32,242 bases of DNA from Dehalococcoidia bacterium UBA7891 (GCA_002500485.1 DLRJ01000063.1:2277-34518); one strand, 5' to 3'. Positions 16,296 through 25,343 are shown, counted from the first letter of the stretch. Notes: generated by a model not told the origin, from the letters alone. Made by a program: numbers and translations.

Positions 16296-17051
16296 TTACC
16301 CTGTCTTAAGCTCATGCTTCTTGAGGAAACGACCTGCATGTTCTACCACCTCATCGATGTGTTCTTGCGAATCCTTCCACGGGAAAATTGACGTCTCAGC
16401 TTTAGGTGCAAGTTCGGCAACTTCCATAGCGGTCCCATATGGATGTGCTGGAACGTTATCAGGCGCTATAAAAAGTGGTGTTTGAAGTGAACGCACAAAA
16501 TCACGGGAGACTGTGAAGACAAAATCTGCTCGGTTGGTGTACATATTTGTGAGAAAGTCGTGAACTTTATCCATGGTGATTTCGGGAGCTTTTTCACATA
16601 AAGGTGGTCCCCACCGTTCTGTGTTGTTTTGATAGAAAATATCTGGATACTCAGAAGTGAAACCGCTTGGCTGCATCATTGTCGCTGCCGGTATTCGGTC
16701 AGGAGCTAGTCGCAAAAAATTGTGAATCATTGGCCCACCAATACAGAAGCCCATGACCAGAAATTCTTTTACACCAAGATGATCCATAAGCCCGAGTCGG
16801 TCGTCTGAGTAAGCATCTCAGGGGCGGTCAATTTCTAATGGTCCTGTTGATTGTCCGGAGTCAGCGTTTCTTAAATCAGCAGATATGCAACGAAAGTCAT
16901 TTTTATACCTTTCCATAGGATTAAATGGGACAGAAGTATCCAGGGAAGCGATCGAAGAATTAAGACCTCCACCGGGGATAATTAATAAAGGAAAACCAGC
17001 CCCTACTTCTTCGTAGTAGATACTGACCGGACCTCTTTCGTAAAACGGCAT
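16296..17051 (-). pseudogene. Alpha/beta-hydrolase, complete except for an in-frame TGA at a conserved Trp codon
   Basis: The 251-residue frame is intact from ATG 17051 (AGGGGG upstream) to TAA 16296 apart from TGA at 16818-16820 (codon 78). The flanks read GPLEIDRP-[TGA]-DAYSDDRLGLMDHLGV, and family members have Trp in this RPWDxYxDD motif, so TGG changed to TGA. The nucleophile elbow is GFCIGG with C103, a cysteine in place of the usual serine, as in dienelactone-hydrolase-like members; the catalytic His is probably in DSQEHIDEVVEHAGRF near the C-terminus. No other lesion is visible. It lies 27 bp after the SDR gene on the same strand. It is either a recent pseudogene, a gene read through at UGA, or an artefact of sequencing. 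Confidence 0.78.
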
Positions 17052-17078
17052 GGATTCCCCCTGTATTTGAAAGAATTT

Positions 17079-17921
17079 CTAGAAACTTGGCTTGGTAGGA
17101 TATGGGGTGAGCTGGAGTTCATGAGTCCAACACGATTTATCTTGAGTATGAAGGTAGTAAAAAGCTTCAGCAATTTTGACTGGATTTATTATTAATTCCG
17201 GGTTTTGCTGAGATCGCGGCATAGCTCTTGTTCCAGGAGAGTCGATAGTACCGTCAATGACCACATTGGCTACATGAACTCCAAATTCGGAATACTCTTC
17301 AGTGAGCACTTGAGCTAAAGTGCGCATCATCACTCTAGGGTAATATAGTGACTGTCCTGTCATTCGTTTCCTACCCCGCAAAGATTGAGAATTATTGGAA
17401 AACAAGAAGGAACCTTGACCTCTTTCTCGCATTGCTGGCATCACTTCTTTAGCTACTAAAAATGGTCCTCTAACTGAAATGTGTTGCGCCGTTTCAAGCA
17501 TTTCAAGTGGAATATGCTCAAGCAATTCTTTTTCAGGCGGGAGGTCTCGACCTTCAAGATAGCCTGCGTTGTAGATTAGAACTTCAGGGTCTCCGGCCTG
17601 TTCCCGTATTTGGGAAAACGCAGTTGATATCGAGTCGCTTGATACCAAATCTAGTTCGACAATCATGCTTTCGCCACCCTGGTCAACGATAGCCTCTTGA
17701 AGTTTAGAAGCATTTGACGCGGTACGCGTAGTGAGTACTACGAAAAAACCTTCCTGAGCGAATTTTTGCGCTATGGCACCTCCTACTCCCCAACGAACCC
17801 CCATAGGTAAATCACTATCATCAAGATTGTCACCATGAACCAATCTTGTATTTCGTCCGTCAGATTGCCATTTGGATGTGGCTCCTATGACAACTGCTAC
17901 AGGTCTATTGGTTGAGTTCAT
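17079..17921 (-). CDS. Short-chain dehydrogenase/reductase-like protein with degenerate active site
   Basis: A 280-residue Rossmann protein. Core SDR features are recognisable: IGATS at 12-16, GVGGAIAQKFAQEGFFVVLTTR at 45-66, LDLVS at 90-94 and YNAG at 117-120. Two things are odd. The glycine motif is split by some 28 residues (17-44) between GATS and GVGG. The YxxxK catalytic pair is missing its lysine: Y193/Y194 are followed by PRVM (YYPRVMMR), leaving Met at 198 where Lys is expected. Lysine is needed for normal SDR catalysis, so this may be a non-enzymatic or atypical member. AAGGGGG precedes the ATG. The gene heads an operon with the TGA-interrupted hydrolase. Confidence 0.78.
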   Translation of the reverse strand: MNSTNRPVAVVIGATSKWQSDGRNTRLVHGDNLDDSDLPMGVRWGVGGAIAQKFAQEGFFVVLTTRTASNASKLQEAIVDQGGESMIVELDLVSSDSISTAFSQIREQAGDPEVLIYNAGYLEGRDLPPEKELLEHIPLEMLETAQHISVRGPFLVAKEVMPAMRERGQGSFLFSNNSQSLRGRKRMTGQSLYYPRVMMRTLAQVLTEEYSEFGVHVANVVIDGTIDSPGTRAMPRSQQNPELIINPVKIAEAFYYLHTQDKSCWTHELQLTPYPTKPSF

Positions 17922-18043
17922 GTCAGGCCCCCTTGGTGTAAATGTTAATTAGCACTGACTTCGTTAGTCAGGGTATCCCTACTAGGTGATATCGTGTACT
18001 TGCCCAGAAGGCATTGTATCTGAACGCAAAGGAGTAACGATAA

Positions 18044-18985
18044 ATGGATGAAATAAATATCGGGTTTATAGGTCTTGGCAATATGGGACATCATATGTGC
18101 CTTGCTTTGATACAAAAGAACTACAACGTAACTGTGCACGATATAAACAGAGAAGCTGCTTTACCTGCATTGGAATTAGGGGCTGCATGGGCAGATACTC
18201 CAAGGGAGCTGGCACAAAAAAGTGACATAATATTTACTTCTTTACCAGGTCCCACTGAAGTTGAAGCTGTTGCCACTGGCGAGGATGGGATAATCGACGG
18301 GATAACTAGTGACTCAGTCTGGGCAGACCTTAGTACAAGTTCTCCTGAATTAATGAGGAGATTGCAGGAAACATTTTCTTCTAAGGGTGCTTCAATATTA
18401 GATGCTCCTGTAAGTGGACGCCGATCAGATGAAAACGGTGTGACGTTAAATGGGGTTTTATCAATCATGGTGGGTGGACATGAGAACATATATTTGGAGC
18501 TCAAACCTATTTTTGAATCTTTTGGCAATAAGGTCACGTACACTGGGGAAATAGGTTCTGCAACGATCTGTAAACTGGCAAATAACATGTTCCAATATGG
18601 CTTGGAACGTTTGTTAGTTGAATCACTCACCCTTGGTGTAAAGGCAGGAGTGCCTGCAGAGATACTCATGCAGTGCATAAGAAATGGTGCCGGTGGCAGC
18701 GGACGAATCCTCAATGTTTCCATGCCAGATACGTATTTGCAGGGGAAATTTGACGGAGGAACCGGATCGGAATCAACTTTCCCTATCTCTAGAAAGGACA
18801 TGGCATTGGCGTTGGAATTGGGACGTGAACTTAACGTACCTCTTCAGATAGCTACTGGGACCTACAATGACATGACGGCAGCCTTAAATAGAAAGGAATG
18901 GGCTGATTTAAATTACAGGGTTTATCACCTCCTCCAAGAAGAAAGGGCGGGTAACGTCGAGGTTAGAATTCCTACTGAGGACTAA
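18044..18985 (+). CDS. NAD(P)-dependent beta-hydroxyacid dehydrogenase (3-hydroxyisobutyrate dehydrogenase family)
   Basis: A 313-residue enzyme of the 3-hydroxyisobutyrate/6-phosphogluconate dehydrogenase superfamily. GFIGLGNMG at 7-15 binds NAD(P); DAPVSG at 120-125 is the substrate-binding motif; K177 with N180/N181 (CKLANNM) is the catalytic block. The all-alpha C-terminal domain follows. It would oxidise a beta-hydroxy acid such as hydroxyisobutyrate, tartronate semialdehyde or a related compound with NAD(P)+, or run in reverse. AAAGGAG lies about 9 nt before ATG. It is divergent from the SDR-hydrolase operon across a 122-bp gap and appears to be monocistronic. The exact substrate is not predictable. 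Confidence 0.92.
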   Translation: MDEINIGFIGLGNMGHHMCLALIQKNYNVTVHDINREAALPALELGAAWADTPRELAQKSDIIFTSLPGPTEVEAVATGEDGIIDGITSDSVWADLSTSSPELMRRLQETFSSKGASILDAPVSGRRSDENGVTLNGVLSIMVGGHENIYLELKPIFESFGNKVTYTGEIGSATICKLANNMFQYGLERLLVESLTLGVKAGVPAEILMQCIRNGAGGSGRILNVSMPDTYLQGKFDGGTGSESTFPISRKDMALALELGRELNVPLQIATGTYNDMTAALNRKEWADLNYRVYHLLQEERAGNVEVRIPTED

Positions 18986-18990
18986 ATAGG

Positions 18991-19056
18991 TTAATATTCC
19001 GAATTATTTTCCTAAGACGATTGAAATTCGCCGTTGTGGGAAACCGGAAATATTAA
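18991..19056. repeat. Imperfect long-range inverted repeat after the dehydrogenase gene
   Basis: TTAATATTCCG (18991-19001) pairs with CGGAAATATTAA (19045-19056) over 11 bp with one bulged A, and inside it CGAATT/AATTCG can pair again. The loop is large (43 nt), so a terminator role is uncertain; it may be a structured 3' end of the preceding transcript. Confidence 0.3.
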
Positions 19057-19086
19057 GTAAAAGATAACCTCGAGGGCTTTCTTGGT

Positions 19087-19227
19087 ATCAAGAAGTGGTT
19101 ATATCTGATCGTTGTTGCTATGGTCCTTCTGACAATGATCATTGTGGGATGTGTCACAGCACAAGATATCCCAGACGTCGGAGCGACTGTAGTGGTTATG
19201 CTTGAAGAAGAGAAGGAAAAATCATAA
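19087..19227 (+). CDS. Candidate mini-lipoprotein ORF without a canonical start codon
   Basis: The plus-strand frame ending TAA at 19225-19227 reads IKKWLYLIVVAMVLLTMIIV then GC and TAQDIPDVGATVVVMLEEEKEKS. This is a good bacterial lipoprotein signal: two lysines, a long hydrophobic stretch and a lipobox-like I-V-G-C with Cys encoded at 19150-19152, followed by about 25 residues. The frame is open upstream only to a TAA at 19054-19056, and no ATG, GTG or TTG precedes the lysines; ATC at 19087 follows GAGGG by about 10 nt. A rare AUC start, a lost start codon, or a chance hydrophobic frame are all possible. Confidence 0.3.
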   Translation: MKKWLYLIVVAMVLLTMIIVGCVTAQDIPDVGATVVVMLEEEKEKS

Positions 19228-19535
19228 TAATACCTCCGCATTGAATATATATTTTTGGCACTATACATCATTAAATTAATATATTTAATCATTTTTATTA
19301 GGTATAACCCATCCGGAGGTGACTATGTCCCTATGCCAAATTCTGATATGAATTCCTGCCAAACATATTCGGATATGTTAGCTGTGACATTGGAAAACAT
19401 TTGATTAAATTCGGGCAGATTTGAGGGACTAGTGAGTACAACACCATTGCCTTTAACTGGAGCATTGCGGGCGAAACAGTTGGTGAGTTAGAAATCAATT
19501 TCCTGTCAGATATTCTCGAGTTCACCATTGGCCCT
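19228..19535. other. 308-bp stretch upstream of the D-aminoacylase
   Basis: GGAGG followed 5 nt later by an ATG occurs near 19314-19326, but that frame ends after eight codons. The frame of the downstream aminoacylase is open back to a TGA at 19422-19424 and even before that reads protein-like (FLPNIFGYVSCDIGKHLIKF, then TIAFNWSIAGETVGELEINF), without a family I can name. This may be a remnant of another gene that runs into the aminoacylase start. Confidence 0.3.
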
Positions 19536-21185
19536 ATGGGCAATAAAACAAGCTGTATAATGCCGCTAGACAAGCACTTAAATAAGTTACAGAGGTCGAT
19601 TCAAATTTCAAACATCTTAATTCGAAATTGCACAATTTATGATGGCACAGGGTCCCCCCCGAGTTCGGGGGATATATTGATCAAAGGTGATCGGATAGAG
19701 GCAGTCGGCAGGTTTGAGGGCATAGAGGGATCAAGGATTATAGAAGCAGGTGGTATTGCGGCTTCTCCTGGTTTCATCGATACCCATACTCACTCTGACG
19801 GAAAACTTCTTGAAAACCCACAGCATGCCAATAGTCTGCGCCAAGGAGTAACTACCGAGATACTGGGTCAAGACGGGTTGTCATACGCCCCGTTGTCTAA
19901 GGAAAACTATCTCGCTAATAGAAGGTATCTTTCTGGTATTTTAGGACTTCCCTCCGCTGAACTGGATATGTCATCGGTAGCAAGTTTTAAGTCTCATTAT
20001 CACAATAAAGTTTCTATAAATACGGCCTACTGTATTGCCCATGGGGCGATTCGCCTTGAGGCCGTGGGGTTTGAAGATGCTCCCCTAACCGGAACTCATT
20101 TGGAGAAAGCAAAAGCTCTCATAAGACAAGGGATGGAAGATGGTGCTGTTGGATTGGCAACTGGCATGTCGTATTTTCCCAACGCTTGGAGTGACACTCA
20201 AGAACTAATAGAACTTTGCAAGGTTGTTGCTGAGTATCAAGGGGTTTATGTGACTCACTTAAGGGATAAGAATACAGATAGAGCCTTTGGAGGTGGAGGT
20301 GTACCCGAGGCCTTAGAGATTGGTCGAAGATCTGGTGTGAAAGTGCATTTCTCTCATTTTCGGACAAATGAAGGTAATGCAGGTCAGGTGCAAGCTCAAA
20401 CAGAACTAATTGATAAAGCTATCAGAGATGGAGTCGACGTATCGCTTGAGCTTTATCCATACCCTACAGGCAGCACCTTTCCGTTGAGCTTTTTGCCAAG
20501 TTATGCCCATGAAGGAGGCCCAGACGCGGTTATGGACAGGCTGGCTGATTCTGCTGAAAGGAAAAGGTTGTCGGATTATCTCGATAATGACTACTCACGG
20601 CCGATAGACGATGCTGTATTTTCGTATGTGCCACTCCATCCTGAACTGGAAGGAATGTCCTTGCCACAAATTGCCGCCTCAAGAGGTAAGAGTCTCGGTG
20701 AAACTCTTTGTGAAATTCTTTTAGAAAACGAAGGTCAGGTTGGATATTGGGCTTCTCCTCCGGTCAGTGTGTCGATATGGGATCAAATAAACCGCGATGC
20801 TATTGAATTACTGTCTCGACCTGATTACATGGTAGGTAGTGATTCGATTCCATTAGGTAGCAATCCACATCCCAGAGCCTATGGTACCTTCCCCAGAATC
20901 ATAGGTAGATTTCAGCGAAAATATAATATGATGAAACTTGAGGAGACTATTCAGAGGCTGACTGATAACCCTGCCCGCAGGTTTGGCTTAGAATCAAGAG
21001 GTCGTATCAAGCCAGGATATTTTGCAGACGTCGTTTTGTTCGACCCTAATTCCGTGATTGATAACTCCACATATGATGATCCTACGCAATATCCGACTGG
21101 TATTCCATTTGTCATTGTGAATGGAACTTTAGCTGTGGATAACGAGGTATGCACGGGTAAATTCACTGGTCGAGCTATTCCGTGA
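19536..21185 (+). CDS. N-acyl-D-amino-acid deacylase (D-aminoacylase) family amidohydrolase
   Basis: A metal-dependent amidohydrolase of the D-aminoacylase family, which removes the acyl group from N-acyl-D-amino acids. Visible ligands are H84 and H86 (DTHTHSD), H241 (YVTHLRD), H274 (HFSHF) and D436 (VGSDS), and HPRAYGTFPR at 445-454 is a family hallmark. The bridging cysteine of the GNCG motif is replaced: the segment reads GQDG with D113. The first 24 or so residues have no counterpart in the family, which normally starts at the equivalent of ISNILIRNCTIYDGTG; neither in-frame ATG (19536, 19560) has a ribosome-binding site. An AGAGG stands 9 nt before an in-frame ATT near that point, so the real start is uncertain. 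It converges on the HyuA gene. Confidence 0.85.
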   Translation: MGNKTSCIMPLDKHLNKLQRSIQISNILIRNCTIYDGTGSPPSSGDILIKGDRIEAVGRFEGIEGSRIIEAGGIAASPGFIDTHTHSDGKLLENPQHANSLRQGVTTEILGQDGLSYAPLSKENYLANRRYLSGILGLPSAELDMSSVASFKSHYHNKVSINTAYCIAHGAIRLEAVGFEDAPLTGTHLEKAKALIRQGMEDGAVGLATGMSYFPNAWSDTQELIELCKVVAEYQGVYVTHLRDKNTDRAFGGGGVPEALEIGRRSGVKVHFSHFRTNEGNAGQVQAQTELIDKAIRDGVDVSLELYPYPTGSTFPLSFLPSYAHEGGPDAVMDRLADSAERKRLSDYLDNDYSRPIDDAVFSYVPLHPELEGMSLPQIAASRGKSLGETLCEILLENEGQVGYWASPPVSVSIWDQINRDAIELLSRPDYMVGSDSIPLGSNPHPRAYGTFPRIIGRFQRKYNMMKLEETIQRLTDNPARRFGLESRGRIKPGYFADVVLFDPNSVIDNSTYDDPTQYPTGIPFVIVNGTLAVDNEVCTGKFTGRAIP

Positions 21186-21258
21186 TTTATTTCCTATCTT
21201 TTAGTGTGTGGTCATTGGCAATTAGCGACAAAAACTAAATTCAAAGATTCGTTTTAGT

Positions 21259-22791
21259 CTAAATTAGGTTACCTACCGCCTTTACCTTCACCCTTAACGC
21301 ATTGCTTGGCAGGTACGTTAATGGAATTTCTTCTATGTCCACAATCTCTATTGATTTTGGATCACCACCGGCCTCAACAGCTTTTTGTGTGGCCTCATCT
21401 TTTGCAAGATCCAATGCCTCGTCTCGACTCATGTCAGTCAGAGAATACACTTTCTCTACTTGTCCACCGACTTGTGAGATGGCAGCTCCGATAGCGTTGG
21501 CTACTTCTGCGTTGGAAGGACGTATGACATTTGAAGCCCCGTCGAAGGAGTTTCTTACGAGGATACTGCCTCCACCCACTAAAACCACAGGAACTGGGTG
21601 CGCACTAATTTTCACTTGATCGACTACATCTTCTACACGTTTTTGAATTTCATTGATGGTACCTTCGGCGAAGGAGCTTTCAATATTGGAAACGAGTCTG
21701 AGGTCGCCTACTTCGGCCATTCCGTTAGCAACTGCTATGTCTGTCGCAGTCATTTGCCCCCCACCAAAAACCATTGATTCACTAGCCAGTTTAAAACCAA
21801 CGCTTTCTGGTCCTATGGTCAAAGGGTTTTGTTTTATTAAGGATCCGCCTCCAAGAGCTGTAGAAAAAACATCTGGCATTCGAAAATTAGTTCTGACTCC
21901 TGCAACATCTACAGATACTGCCGCCTCTCGGGGAAAACCACGGATCAACATTCCCCCATCGGTGGAAGTACCTCCAATGTCTACTATTACTGCATCCAAT
22001 ACGCCAGATAGAAAAGCAGCACCTCGCATACTGTTGGTCGGCCCTGAAGCAATAGTGAAAACCGGGTAATGAGACGCAAACTCCGATTGCATTAGAGTTC
22101 CGTCATTTTGACTAAAGAACAAAGGCACATTTAAACCTGCTGAGAGCATAGCGGTGCGAATTGCTGCTACCGTCTTTGAAGCCACTTCAACCAGACAAGC
22201 GTTAAGCATCGCTGCGTTTTCTCGCTCTAACAAGCCCACGCGGCCAATTTCTGATGACAAAGTTATGTTCACATCAGGAGTTTCCGACTTAATAATTTCG
22301 GCTGCGATTTGCTCGTGGGAGCCATCAACCGGAGAAAATACTCCACATATGGAAATTGACCGCACACCCTCATCGGTCATTTGGTTTGCTATTTTCCGTA
22401 ATTCTTTCTCATCAATTGAAGAAATTTCCCGCCCGTCATATTCATGGCCACCTCCAGCCATGTATGTATGCCCTCCTATTGAATTCTTTAAATCATCGGG
22501 CCAATCGACCAGAGGGGGGAGCATCGTTGTCGCGGGTAAACAAAGTCTTAAAGCTGCGGAAGGAGCTAATTCGCGGCGTTGTAAAAGAGCATTGACAAAA
22601 TGAGTTGTACCCAACATTACGGCGTCTATTTGGTCGACGTCTGATCTGGAGCTAATAAGGGTGTTTATGCAAGAAATTATGCCAGATGTTACATCAGGAG
22701 TTGTTGGGTTTTTGATCTTATCCACTAGCACATCACCATTCATCAAGACGGCGTCAGTGTTTGTTCCCCCGACATCAATTCCTATATGCAT
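21259..22791 (-). CDS. HyuA-type hydantoinase/oxoprolinase subunit A
   Basis: A 510-residue ATP-dependent ring-opening enzyme subunit of the HyuA/oxoprolinase family. GIDVGGTNTDAVL at 4-16 and VDIGGTSTDGG (around 265-275) are the two phosphate-binding segments of its actin-like ATPase fold, and VLVGGGSILV near 425 is a further family block. It is the short single-protein form rather than the 680-residue HyuA, and there is no HyuB gene; this form is known to lie beside DUF917 proteins. It is the last gene of a leftward operon, 56 bp after the DUF917 gene. The ribosome-binding site is weak. It probably opens a hydantoin-like or oxo-imidazolidine ring made or delivered by its neighbours. Confidence 0.88.
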   Translation of the reverse strand: MHIGIDVGGTNTDAVLMNGDVLVDKIKNPTTPDVTSGIISCINTLISSRSDVDQIDAVMLGTTHFVNALLQRRELAPSAALRLCLPATTMLPPLVDWPDDLKNSIGGHTYMAGGGHEYDGREISSIDEKELRKIANQMTDEGVRSISICGVFSPVDGSHEQIAAEIIKSETPDVNITLSSEIGRVGLLERENAAMLNACLVEVASKTVAAIRTAMLSAGLNVPLFFSQNDGTLMQSEFASHYPVFTIASGPTNSMRGAAFLSGVLDAVIVDIGGTSTDGGMLIRGFPREAAVSVDVAGVRTNFRMPDVFSTALGGGSLIKQNPLTIGPESVGFKLASESMVFGGGQMTATDIAVANGMAEVGDLRLVSNIESSFAEGTINEIQKRVEDVVDQVKISAHPVPVVLVGGGSILVRNSFDGASNVIRPSNAEVANAIGAAISQVGGQVEKVYSLTDMSRDEALDLAKDEATQKAVEAGGDPKSIEIVDIEEIPLTYLPSNALRVKVKAVGNLI

Positions 22792-22847
22792 AAATTTTGC
22801 TACCTACCTTGAGAGATAATTTGAATGATCGATGCTACACAAAGAAT

Positions 22848-23921
22848 CTAAGTCAATTCTAGGTCTGAATACTCAACATCGTATCCAAAGGCAGAGGGAC
22901 CGGCTGTAGCAAGTCCCTCTGGAGTTTTCCACAGATCAGGCCCCGGGAACCCAAGCACTGTTACTCGAAATCCGTATCTTAGGAGTTCTGTTGTGATTGG
23001 TTCTCCTCTTTCTGAATCTACGATGCATATGAGGTCTGGCACTATGCAAATAACTTCCGAATTCAAACGGGCGATAAGATTTTCATTTTGAAATTCGATC
23101 GTTAATTTATCTGACTCAAATTGATCCATACCTTCAATTACTACCTGACCTCTTGCGAATCCGGCGGTGGTTTGCCTGTCTAAATCCGAGATTTTTCCTT
23201 GAAACAATACTTTTCCCGGGTGGGCATTCAACAAAGCTTCAATGGGGTCTTCGTGGGTATTACGAGCGCTGCGAACAGCATCTCCAAGCCGCTTAACTAA
23301 GCTCAGAGAATCTAGAACAGCAGTGGTTTGTACTTGATAAGCGGTCATTGGAGCCAAAGCATAGCAAGCAACTCCTCCCATCTGAATTGTTACAGACCGG
23401 GCCATCCTTTCAACCCATTTGGCGTTAAGTGCCTCGGTAATTAAGGCCGTATTTCCTTTTTCATCACATACTGCCATTGGATAGCTGGGCACTCCATAAA
23501 CAAAGTAGGTCTTCATTTGAACTTCAGGGTAAGCTCGTCCCATCCCATCTGCGTCAACTACCGGAAGGCCAGTTAACGCAGATGGGATGATCGGTTCTAG
23601 AGAGTTACTTCCCCCTATTTCGTTGGAGATGATAGCGGTAGCTTTCTTGCCGGTGAAATCTTCGATGGCTTTTAATGCATAATAAGATTGCTTGTCCCGT
23701 ACTTTCTCTATTCCAACAGTAGGAGCTCCAATTCCCCCGACACAAACGATATTGTCATTTTCATCGAGTTCATTGGGAGATAGAACCTTTACGGGCCCGT
23801 TTTCTCTGATCATTTGTCTGGCACGAAGCATACCTATGTAAGGATTTCCACCTCCACCAGTGCCTAGTATGCCTGCCCCAATTGCGATTGATTCAAGATC
23901 ATCTTCTGAAATATGCCACAT
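22848..23921 (-). CDS. DUF917 family protein (S-methyl-thiohydantoin desulfurase-like)
   Basis: About 357 residues. The N-terminus ISEDDLESIAIGAGILGTGGGGNPYIG is diagnostic of the DUF917 / S-Me-THD family, and DADGMGRAYPE (around 126-136) and AVCDEKGN are other conserved blocks. Characterised relatives act in ergothioneine breakdown, removing sulfur from a thiohydantoin to give a hydantoin. The frame can be extended to a GTG at 23930, but AAGGTGG lies 5 nt before the ATG at 23921 and overlaps the GTG, so I choose 23921. The pairing with HyuA is the standard arrangement: one protein yields or prepares the ring, the other hydrolyses it. The substrate here is inferred only at the level of a cyclic amide or thioamide. 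Confidence 0.85.
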   Translation of the reverse strand: MWHISEDDLESIAIGAGILGTGGGGNPYIGMLRARQMIRENGPVKVLSPNELDENDNIVCVGGIGAPTVGIEKVRDKQSYYALKAIEDFTGKKATAIISNEIGGSNSLEPIIPSALTGLPVVDADGMGRAYPEVQMKTYFVYGVPSYPMAVCDEKGNTALITEALNAKWVERMARSVTIQMGGVACYALAPMTAYQVQTTAVLDSLSLVKRLGDAVRSARNTHEDPIEALLNAHPGKVLFQGKISDLDRQTTAGFARGQVVIEGMDQFESDKLTIEFQNENLIARLNSEVICIVPDLICIVDSERGEPITTELLRYGFRVTVLGFPGPDLWKTPEGLATAGPSAFGYDVEYSDLELT

Positions 23922-24055
23922 ATGATCCACCTTAGGTTAAAGATGTAAGATTTTTATAGACTACCAGTCTTCGGTGTCAATGGTCACCTCAACCTGTCGT
24001 CATCTTGGTCTCGAGGGTTCTAGATATATGCACGGTATTTATCTCAAGTACCTGA

Positions 24056-25306
24056 TCACTGTGAGTCATGAATTATGGCCCCATGTTTGTATATGAGCCT
24101 CGGCGTTTGTCTAAGCCAGCTACCAATGACAACTATAAGGAAAGCGATACCTCCGATGGTGAGTATTCTTGAGGGTTCATACATGTCAGCAAGGACCCCG
24201 TTAGCAAAATATGAGAAACTCATGAGCCCGCCAGCGTGAATGAGGTAAATGCTGGTGATTCTTCCTCTGAGATCATCTGGTGATACAGACTGGATCAGGA
24301 TGGTAGCAATAGTCATAAAAGCAGCATGCGATATACCTATGACTACCGTACTTACTAAAGCGAATTGTAAAACGGCAGACACACCCAAAATAATGTTGCC
24401 AAAGGAGCTCACCACTGCAGAAATTAGGAACAACTGCCCTAAAGTGCCGTGACCACGTACAGGGGCCAAGGCTATTGATGCAATTAGAGCGCCGAACCCT
24501 ATCATCATATGAAGGTACGCGACCCCTTCCCCCCCTGAGGCTAATTGGTTATCAGATACAGCTGGTAGAAGAGATTCAAAAGACATGACGAGAGTACAGT
24601 GAAACATGACAAGATACATCACACTTCGTAAGACAGGGTGCCTGTAGATGTACCTAAATCCAGAAAAAGTGTTGTAAAGTAAACCTTTTTCTGGGTCAAC
24701 ACGCCCTGTTGAAACCGCTTTAACCTGACTTACCAAATATACCCCTGCAGCGTAGGCGATAACACAGGATAGAAATATCCATTTTATATCCGTTAATCCC
24801 ATAAGAGGAGCGATAAGTCCAGGCCCTATCAGTCGAGTCGCATAGTAACCTGCTGATATCAACGTGTAGGCGTTAGGTAGATGGTTTGCAGGGACAAGAT
24901 TGGCAGCCAGCGCCTCTATTGCTCCCATATGGGTGGCCCGTGCGATCCCGTTTACCACCGCTAAGACGAGAATGTGCCATACCTCAATCGTACCCGTGAA
25001 TATCAGGGCTGTTAGAGCAACACCGTGAAAAAGGCTTAAGAGGTATGCAAGAATGAGAATGTTTCGCCGTGAAAATTTGTCAGTCAACAAGCCGACTACA
25101 ATTGGAGCAAAAAACCAAGGGATCATAGCTGCAAAAAAAACAGCCCCTACCCAACTACTTGGATTACTCTCAGCCAGATTAAAAATTAACCATCCTTCCG
25201 CAGCGCCGAGAGCCCAAGAGGAGGACTCCCCTACAATATGACCAACCCACATGATCTTGTAATCTTTGTGGGTGAGAGAAGGGAAGAACTTAGATTTTAT
25301 TTCCAT
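24056..25306 (-). CDS. MFS transporter (MFS_3 / enterobactin-exporter-like)
   Basis: A 416-residue twelve-helix major facilitator protein. The motif-A loop reads GLLTDKFSRRN at about 73-83, and the N-terminal KDYKIMWVGHIVGESSSWA is typical of the MFS_3 group. It is in the same orientation as the amidohydrolase upstream (37-bp gap) and the DUF917 and HyuA genes downstream (134-bp gap), so it probably moves the substrate or product of that pathway. No clear ribosome-binding site precedes the ATG; translation may depend on the upstream gene. The stop is TGA, and the residues after it (WSGT then another TGA) do not look coding, so this is a true end. Direction of transport is unknown. Confidence 0.87.
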   Translation of the reverse strand: MEIKSKFFPSLTHKDYKIMWVGHIVGESSSWALGAAEGWLIFNLAESNPSSWVGAVFFAAMIPWFFAPIVVGLLTDKFSRRNILILAYLLSLFHGVALTALIFTGTIEVWHILVLAVVNGIARATHMGAIEALAANLVPANHLPNAYTLISAGYYATRLIGPGLIAPLMGLTDIKWIFLSCVIAYAAGVYLVSQVKAVSTGRVDPEKGLLYNTFSGFRYIYRHPVLRSVMYLVMFHCTLVMSFESLLPAVSDNQLASGGEGVAYLHMMIGFGALIASIALAPVRGHGTLGQLFLISAVVSSFGNIILGVSAVLQFALVSTVVIGISHAAFMTIATILIQSVSPDDLRGRITSIYLIHAGGLMSFSYFANGVLADMYEPSRILTIGGIAFLIVVIGSWLRQTPRLIYKHGAIIHDSQ

Positions 25307-25343
25307 GAATTAATATCTGAGAGAATTATTATTAAGGGTGCGT

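Noticed and set aside
18121..18801. 226-codon minus-strand frame inside the 3-hydroxyisobutyrate dehydrogenase gene
   Set aside because: Antisense shadow of an intact, family-typical enzyme.
19053..19292. 79-codon minus-strand frame opposite the mini-lipoprotein
   Set aside because: Serine/threonine runs arise as the complement of the plus-strand frame, which reads as a better protein.
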